From positions 1-64,000 of the forward strand of contig CATOTG010000009.1 in NCBI GenBank assembly GCA_951813015.1: a stretch of DNA of 64,000 nucleotides. The letters are read 5' to 3'. Made by a program: the position numbers and the translations under genes. Below the pieces are notes generated by a model. The model saw nothing but the letters and a program-made list of their open reading frames with translations. It was not told the origin of the DNA and made no database searches. Source of the DNA: an uncultured Thermoanaerobaculia bacterium (GTDB lineage: Bacteria > Acidobacteriota > Thermoanaerobaculia > Multivoradales > Multivoraceae). This document shows, one piece after another, positions 60,683-64,000 of the stretch. The first letter of the stretch is position 1, and each line of letters begins with the position of its first letter.

Positions 60683-63135
60683 CGCAGCCCGCACTCGCAC
60701 AGGACTGCGTCAACTGCCCGGCGCATCACCTGGGCAACCTGGTCCGGCTCGGCGTCGACATGAGCAACTGGGACTACGTCGTCGCCCTGGCCGGAAACCC
60801 GAATACCGGCAAGAGCACGGTGTTCAACGCGCTCACCGGCCTGCGTCAGCACACCGGCAACTGGCCCGGCAAGACGGTGACCCGCGCCGAGGGCGGTTTC
60901 GAGTACGGCGGCGACCGCTACAAGCTGGTCGACCTGCCGGGGACCTACTCCCTGCTCTCGTCCAGTCTCGACGAGGAGACGGCCCGCGACTTCATTCTCT
61001 TCGGGCGCCCGGACGTGACCGTGATCGTCGTCGACGCGACCCGGCTGGAGCGGAACCTGAACCTGGCCCTCCAGGTGCTGGAGATCACGGATCGCGCCGT
61101 CGTCTGTCTCAACCTGATGGACGAGGCGCGCCGCAAGGGGCTGAGCGTGGACGTCCGGCGTCTGGCCCGTGATCTCGGCGTGCCGGTGGTCGCGACGGCG
61201 GCTCGCTCGGGCGAGGGGCTCGAGGAACTGAACCGCGTCGTCGCGGAGGTCGCCACAGGGTCCTTTCGTTGCCGCCCGCGACGCGTGGGCGGGCGATCCC
61301 CGGTGCTGAGCGAGGCGACCCGACGCTTGTCGGGCGCGATCGAGGACGCCTTCCCGGCGCTGCCGAATCCGCAGTGGGTCGCTCTCCGGTTGCTCGACGG
61401 CGACCGCACGCTGGCGGCGGCGGTGGAGAGCGGTTCGCTGGCGGAACTCGTCGATCTCGGCGTGCGGGAGGACGGCAGCGAGGCGGCGCGCTCCGCCGGC
61501 GATGGGGCCGGCCCGTCGGCGGTCGGCGTGCGGGAGGACGGCAGCGAGGCGGCGCGCTTTGCCGGCGATGGGGCCGGCCCGTCGGCGGTCGGCGGGCGGG
61601 AGGACGGCAGTGAGGCGGCGCGTTCCGCCGGCGATGGCGCCGGCCCGCCGGCGGTCGCCGAGCCGGACGCGACCCGGGCGGCCGCCGTCGAGCTGGCGGC
61701 GCCCTCGATTGCCGCCGAACCCGCGGCGCGCGCGGCGGTGCTCGAACTGGCGGGCCAACTGCGATGGGGCGTGGGCCGGAACTTCCACCAGGCGCTGACC
61801 GAGGCGGTATACGCGGAGGCCGCCCGGATTGCCGACCGCGCCGTCACCCGCGACGGCGAGCGCCGGCGTTTCGACCTCGACGCCAGGCTCGACCGCCTGG
61901 TCACGAGCCGGGTGTTCGGCTTCCCGCTCATGCTGCTCATGCTGACCGTCGTGTTCTGGCTAACGATCGCCGGCGCCAACGTGCCGTCGTCGATGCTTGC
62001 GTCGCTTCTGATCGACACCGTGCATCCGCTGATGAAGGACGTGGCCTCGGCCTTCGGTCTGGTCTGGTGGCTCGACGGCCTGCTGATCGACGGCGTGTAT
62101 CTGGCCACCGCCTGGGTCGTCGCGGTGATGCTGCCGCCGATGGCGATCTTCTTTCCGCTGTTCACCCTGCTCGAGGACTTCGGCTACCTGCCGCGGGTGG
62201 CGTTCAACCTCGACCGGATGTTCCACCGCGTCGGCGCCCACGGCAAGCAGTCGCTGACGATGGCGATGGGCTGGGGCTGCAACGCGGCGGCGATCGTCTC
62301 GACGCGGATCATCGACAGTCCGCGCGAACGCCTGATCGCGATCATCACGAACAACTTCTCGCTCTGCAACGGCCGCTGGCCGACCCAGATCCTCGTGGCC
62401 TCGATCTTCATCGGGGGCCTCGTGCCGGCGCACCTCGCAGGCCTCGTCTCGGCGCTTTCGGTCGTCGGGATCGCGGTGCTGGGCGTTCTGCTGACCTTCG
62501 CCGTCTCCTGGTTCCTGTCGCGCACGGTGCTGCGCGGCGAGGCGTCCGCCTTCTCGCTCGAGCTGCCGCCGTATCGGCCGCCGCGCGTGCTGCAGACGAT
62601 CTACACCTCGATCATCGACCGGACGCTGATCGTCCTCTGGCGCGCGGTGATCTTCGCGGCGCCGGCCGGGGCGGTCATCTGGCTGCTCAGCAACATCCGC
62701 ACCGGCGAGGCGTCGCTGGCCGAGAGCCTGGTCGGCGCCCTCGACCCCTTCGGCTTTGCTCTCGGCCTGACCGGGATCATCCTCGTCGCCTACATCATCG
62801 CGATCCCGGCGAACGAGATCGTGATCCCGACGATCCTCATGCTGACCGTGCTCGTTGCCGGCGTGCCGGGCGTCGGCGCCGGGGCCGGCGTCATGTTCGA
62901 GCTCGACTCCCAGGCCGCCACCGCCGGCGTCCTCGAGGCCGGCGGCTTCACGCTGCTCACCGCCGTCTGCCTGATGCTCTTCTCCCTCGTCCACAACCCC
63001 TGCTCGACCACGCTGTACACGATCTGGAAGGAGACCCGCAGCATCCGCTGGACCGCGGTCTCAGCCCTGCTGCCCGTGGCCCTCGGCTTCGTGCTCTGCT
63101 TCGCCGTCGCCCAGGTCTGGAGGGCGCTGACTTAG
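60679..63135 (+). CDS. feoB: Ferrous iron transporter FeoB
   Basis: An 818-residue FeoB. The N-terminus has a CxxC (DCVNCP, residues 10-13). The G domain carries G1 [14 protein letters not shown] (39-46), G3 DLPG (85-88) and G4 NLMD (145-148). The membrane part has the two Gate motifs, including [20 protein letters not shown] and [20 protein letters not shown], and [35 protein letters not shown]. It imports Fe2+ across the inner membrane, driven or gated by GTP. Between the G domain and the first helix lies an unusual insert of three 22-residue repeats. Coupled by ATGA to the DtxR-FeoA gene, which may supply the FeoA function in cis. Confidence 0.95.
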   Translation: MTQPALAQDCVNCPAHHLGNLVRLGVDMSNWDYVVALAGNPNTGKSTVFNALTGLRQHTGNWPGKTVTRAEGGFEYGGDRYKLVDLPGTYSLLSSSLDEETARDFILFGRPDVTVIVVDATRLERNLNLALQVLEITDRAVVCLNLMDEARRKGLSVDVRRLARDLGVPVVATAARSGEGLEELNRVVAEVATGSFRCRPRRVGGRSPVLSEATRRLSGAIEDAFPALPNPQWVALRLLDGDRTLAAAVESGSLAELVDLGVREDGSEAARSAGDGAGPSAVGVREDGSEAARFAGDGAGPSAVGGREDGSEAARSAGDGAGPPAVAEPDATRAAAVELAAPSIAAEPAARAAVLELAGQLRWGVGRNFHQALTEAVYAEAARIADRAVTRDGERRRFDLDARLDRLVTSRVFGFPLMLLMLTVVFWLTIAGANVPSSMLASLLIDTVHPLMKDVASAFGLVWWLDGLLIDGVYLATAWVVAVMLPPMAIFFPLFTLLEDFGYLPRVAFNLDRMFHRVGAHGKQSLTMAMGWGCNAAAIVSTRIIDSPRERLIAIITNNFSLCNGRWPTQILVASIFIGGLVPAHLAGLVSALSVVGIAVLGVLLTFAVSWFLSRTVLRGEASAFSLELPPYRPPRVLQTIYTSIIDRTLIVLWRAVIFAAPAGAVIWLLSNIRTGEASLAESLVGALDPFGFALGLTGIILVAYIIAIPANEIVIPTILMLTVLVAGVPGVGAGAGVMFELDSQAATAGVLEAGGFTLLTAVCLMLFSLVHNPCSTTLYTIWKETRSIRWTAVSALLPVALGFVLCFAVAQVWRALT
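61459..61656 (+). repeat. Three 66-bp tandem repeats inside feoB
   Basis: Three in-frame 66-bp units encode G(V/G)[16 protein letters not shown] and PSAV-like ends, residues 261-326 of FeoB. Differences between units are few, so the expansion is recent. Confidence 0.92.
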
Positions 63136-63138
63136 CGA

Positions 63139-63194
63139 ACTGGCCGCGGACTGGGTGCGCCGGCCGTCAGGCCGGCGCCGCCCTGCGGCCAGTT
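63139..63194. terminator. Nested hairpin between convergent feoB and rpmE
   Basis: Outer stem AACTGGCCGC/GCGGCCAGTT (63139-63148 with 63185-63194) and inner stem GCGCCGGCC/GGCCGGCGC with a GTCA loop (63157-63178). No T-run on the plus strand. It overlaps the L31 stop and could stop both transcripts. Confidence 0.6.
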
Positions 63195-63435
63195 ACCTGC
63201 GCCCGTACCTGCGCTGGAACTTCTCGATCTGGCCGGCGCTATCGACGAAGTGCTGACGCCCGGTGTAGAAGGGGTGGGACGCGGACGAGATCTCCAGCCG
63301 GATCTCGTAGTGCTCGACACCGTCGATGTCCCGGGTCTTGTCGCTCGTCATCGTCGACTGGGAGATGAACTCGGCGTTGGCCGAGGGGTCGATGAACACG
63401 ACCGGGTGCAGCTCTGGGTGGATATCGCTCTTCAT
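63193..63435 (-). CDS. rpmE2: 50S ribosomal protein L31 type B
   Basis: An 80-residue protein: [40 protein letters not shown] and [20 protein letters not shown]. It lacks the CxxC zinc motifs of the type A form, so it is the zinc-free type B (YkgM-like) paralogue that often replaces L31A under zinc limitation. That is in keeping with the metal-transport genes next to it, although the link is only positional. The start at ATG 63435 gives the family's usual length. Confidence 0.93.
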   Translation of the reverse strand: MKSDIHPELHPVVFIDPSANAEFISQSTMTSDKTRDIDGVEHYEIRLEISSASHPFYTGRQHFVDSAGQIEKFQRRYGRR

Positions 63436-63518
63436 GATGATCTCGCTCGGGTTGGGCTCAGGAGGGCAGGGAATGCGTGAAGTGGCCTCCGAGGGCTGGG
63501 CGATGATAACCGAATTTC

Positions 63519-64000
63519 CTAGACGACGATGTTGACCAGTCTCCCCGGCACGACGATCACCTTGCGCGGTTCCTTGCTGTCCATGAAGCGCCGGGCGTTC
63601 TCCGAGTTGAGTGCGAGTCGCTCCAGAGTCGCCTTGTCGGAGTCTGCAGGGACCTGGAGCACGTCGCGCTTCCTGCCCATCACCTGGACGACGACGTTGA
63701 TCGTCTCGTCGACGACCAGGGCCGGGTCGTAGGCGGGCCATTCCTGGTGGCAGATCAGGCCCTCGCAGCCGAGCCGTGACCACAGCTCCTCGGCAAGGTG
63801 CGGCGCGAAGGGCGACAGGATGCGCAGGAAGGCCGTGAGCGATTTGCGGGGCACGCGATCCGCCGCGGTCGCCGCGTTGACCCAGATCATCATCTGGGAG
63901 ATCGCGGTGTTCATGTCGAGGGTGTCGATGTCCTCGCCGACCTTGCGGATCGTCTTGTGGAGCAGGCGGTTCAGTTCGGCTGTGTCTTCGGCTGTGTTTG
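63519..64000 (-). CDS. leuS: Leucyl-tRNA synthetase, C-terminal end (5' end outside window)
   Basis: The minus-strand frame runs in from the window edge and ends at 63519, at least 160 codons. It matches the anticodon-binding and C-terminal part of Leu[74 protein letters not shown] and [18 protein letters not shown]. The enzyme charges tRNA-Leu. The catalytic HIGH and KMSKS regions are outside the window. It lies 83 bases upstream of the L31 start in the same direction. Confidence 0.93.
   Translation of the reverse strand, partial: NTAEDTAELNRLLHKTIRKVGEDIDTLDMNTAISQMMIWVNAATAADRVPRKSLTAFLRILSPFAPHLAEELWSRLGCEGLICHQEWPAYDPALVVDETINVVVQVMGRKRDVLQVPADSDKATLERLALNSENARRFMDSKEPRKVIVVPGRLVNIVV

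Overview
The window is GC-rich and densely coded. It looks like a chromosomal piece of an uncultured Acidobacteriota bacterium. The signs are three large secreted proteins of the VWFA-related acidobacterial type, an Oar-like TonB receptor with an N-terminal carboxypeptidase-regulatory domain, two sulfatase-fold lipoproteins fused to TPRs, two CRTAC1 (FG-GAP/ASPIC-UnbV) proteins, DUF1552 and DUF1592 proteins, and many TPR proteins. No rRNA, tRNA or CRISPR array was seen.

Layout. 1-13 kb is an extracytoplasmic set: a DUF3179 protein, a small secreted protein, a frameshifted sulfatase-TPR lipoprotein, three VWFA proteins and a zinc metalloprotease. 13-17.8 kb holds a lipoprotein whose start codon comes from an IS remnant, then a TonB receptor behind a good sigma-54 promoter match. 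17.9-18.5 kb is a graveyard of glycerate kinase, transposase and decarboxylase fragments. 18.5-28.5 kb carries a CRTAC1 protein, TPR proteins, an intact sulfatase-TPR protein and a small Cys-rich secreted protein. 28.6-31.1 kb has one decayed and one intact IS, followed by a second Cys-rich paralogue. 31.7-51.1 kb contains a duplicated module: glycerate 2-kinase, enolase, PQQ dehydrogenase and DUF1552, with one decayed and one intact copy. An arginine decarboxylase-like gene, a CRTAC1 gene and a 1.2-kb-codon LRR metalloprotease are interleaved with it. 51-64 kb is more house-keeping: MBL hydrolase, phosphofructokinase, an Xre-RES toxin-antitoxin pair behind tandem 76-bp repeats, proton-translocating transhydrogenase (pntB, pntA2, pntA1), a Cu/Zn-efflux-type permease divergent from a membrane-anchored DtxR-FeoA regulator and FeoB, ribosomal protein L31 type B, and the 3' end of leuS.

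How genes fit together. Glycerate kinase makes 2-phosphoglycerate, the substrate of the adjacent enolase, and the PQQ dehydrogenase with DUF1552/DUF1592 proteins may be the periplasmic oxidative side (inference). The metal block has a DtxR-box-like site between the efflux permease and the regulator-feoB operon.

Caution. About ten otherwise well-conserved genes carry single-base frameshifts, several in homopolymers. Many of these may be sequencing or assembly errors rather than true pseudogenes. By contrast, the fragments at 17.9-18.5, 28.6-29.5, 36.3-37.5 and 54.9-55.2 kb have large deletions or inversions and are genuine debris.
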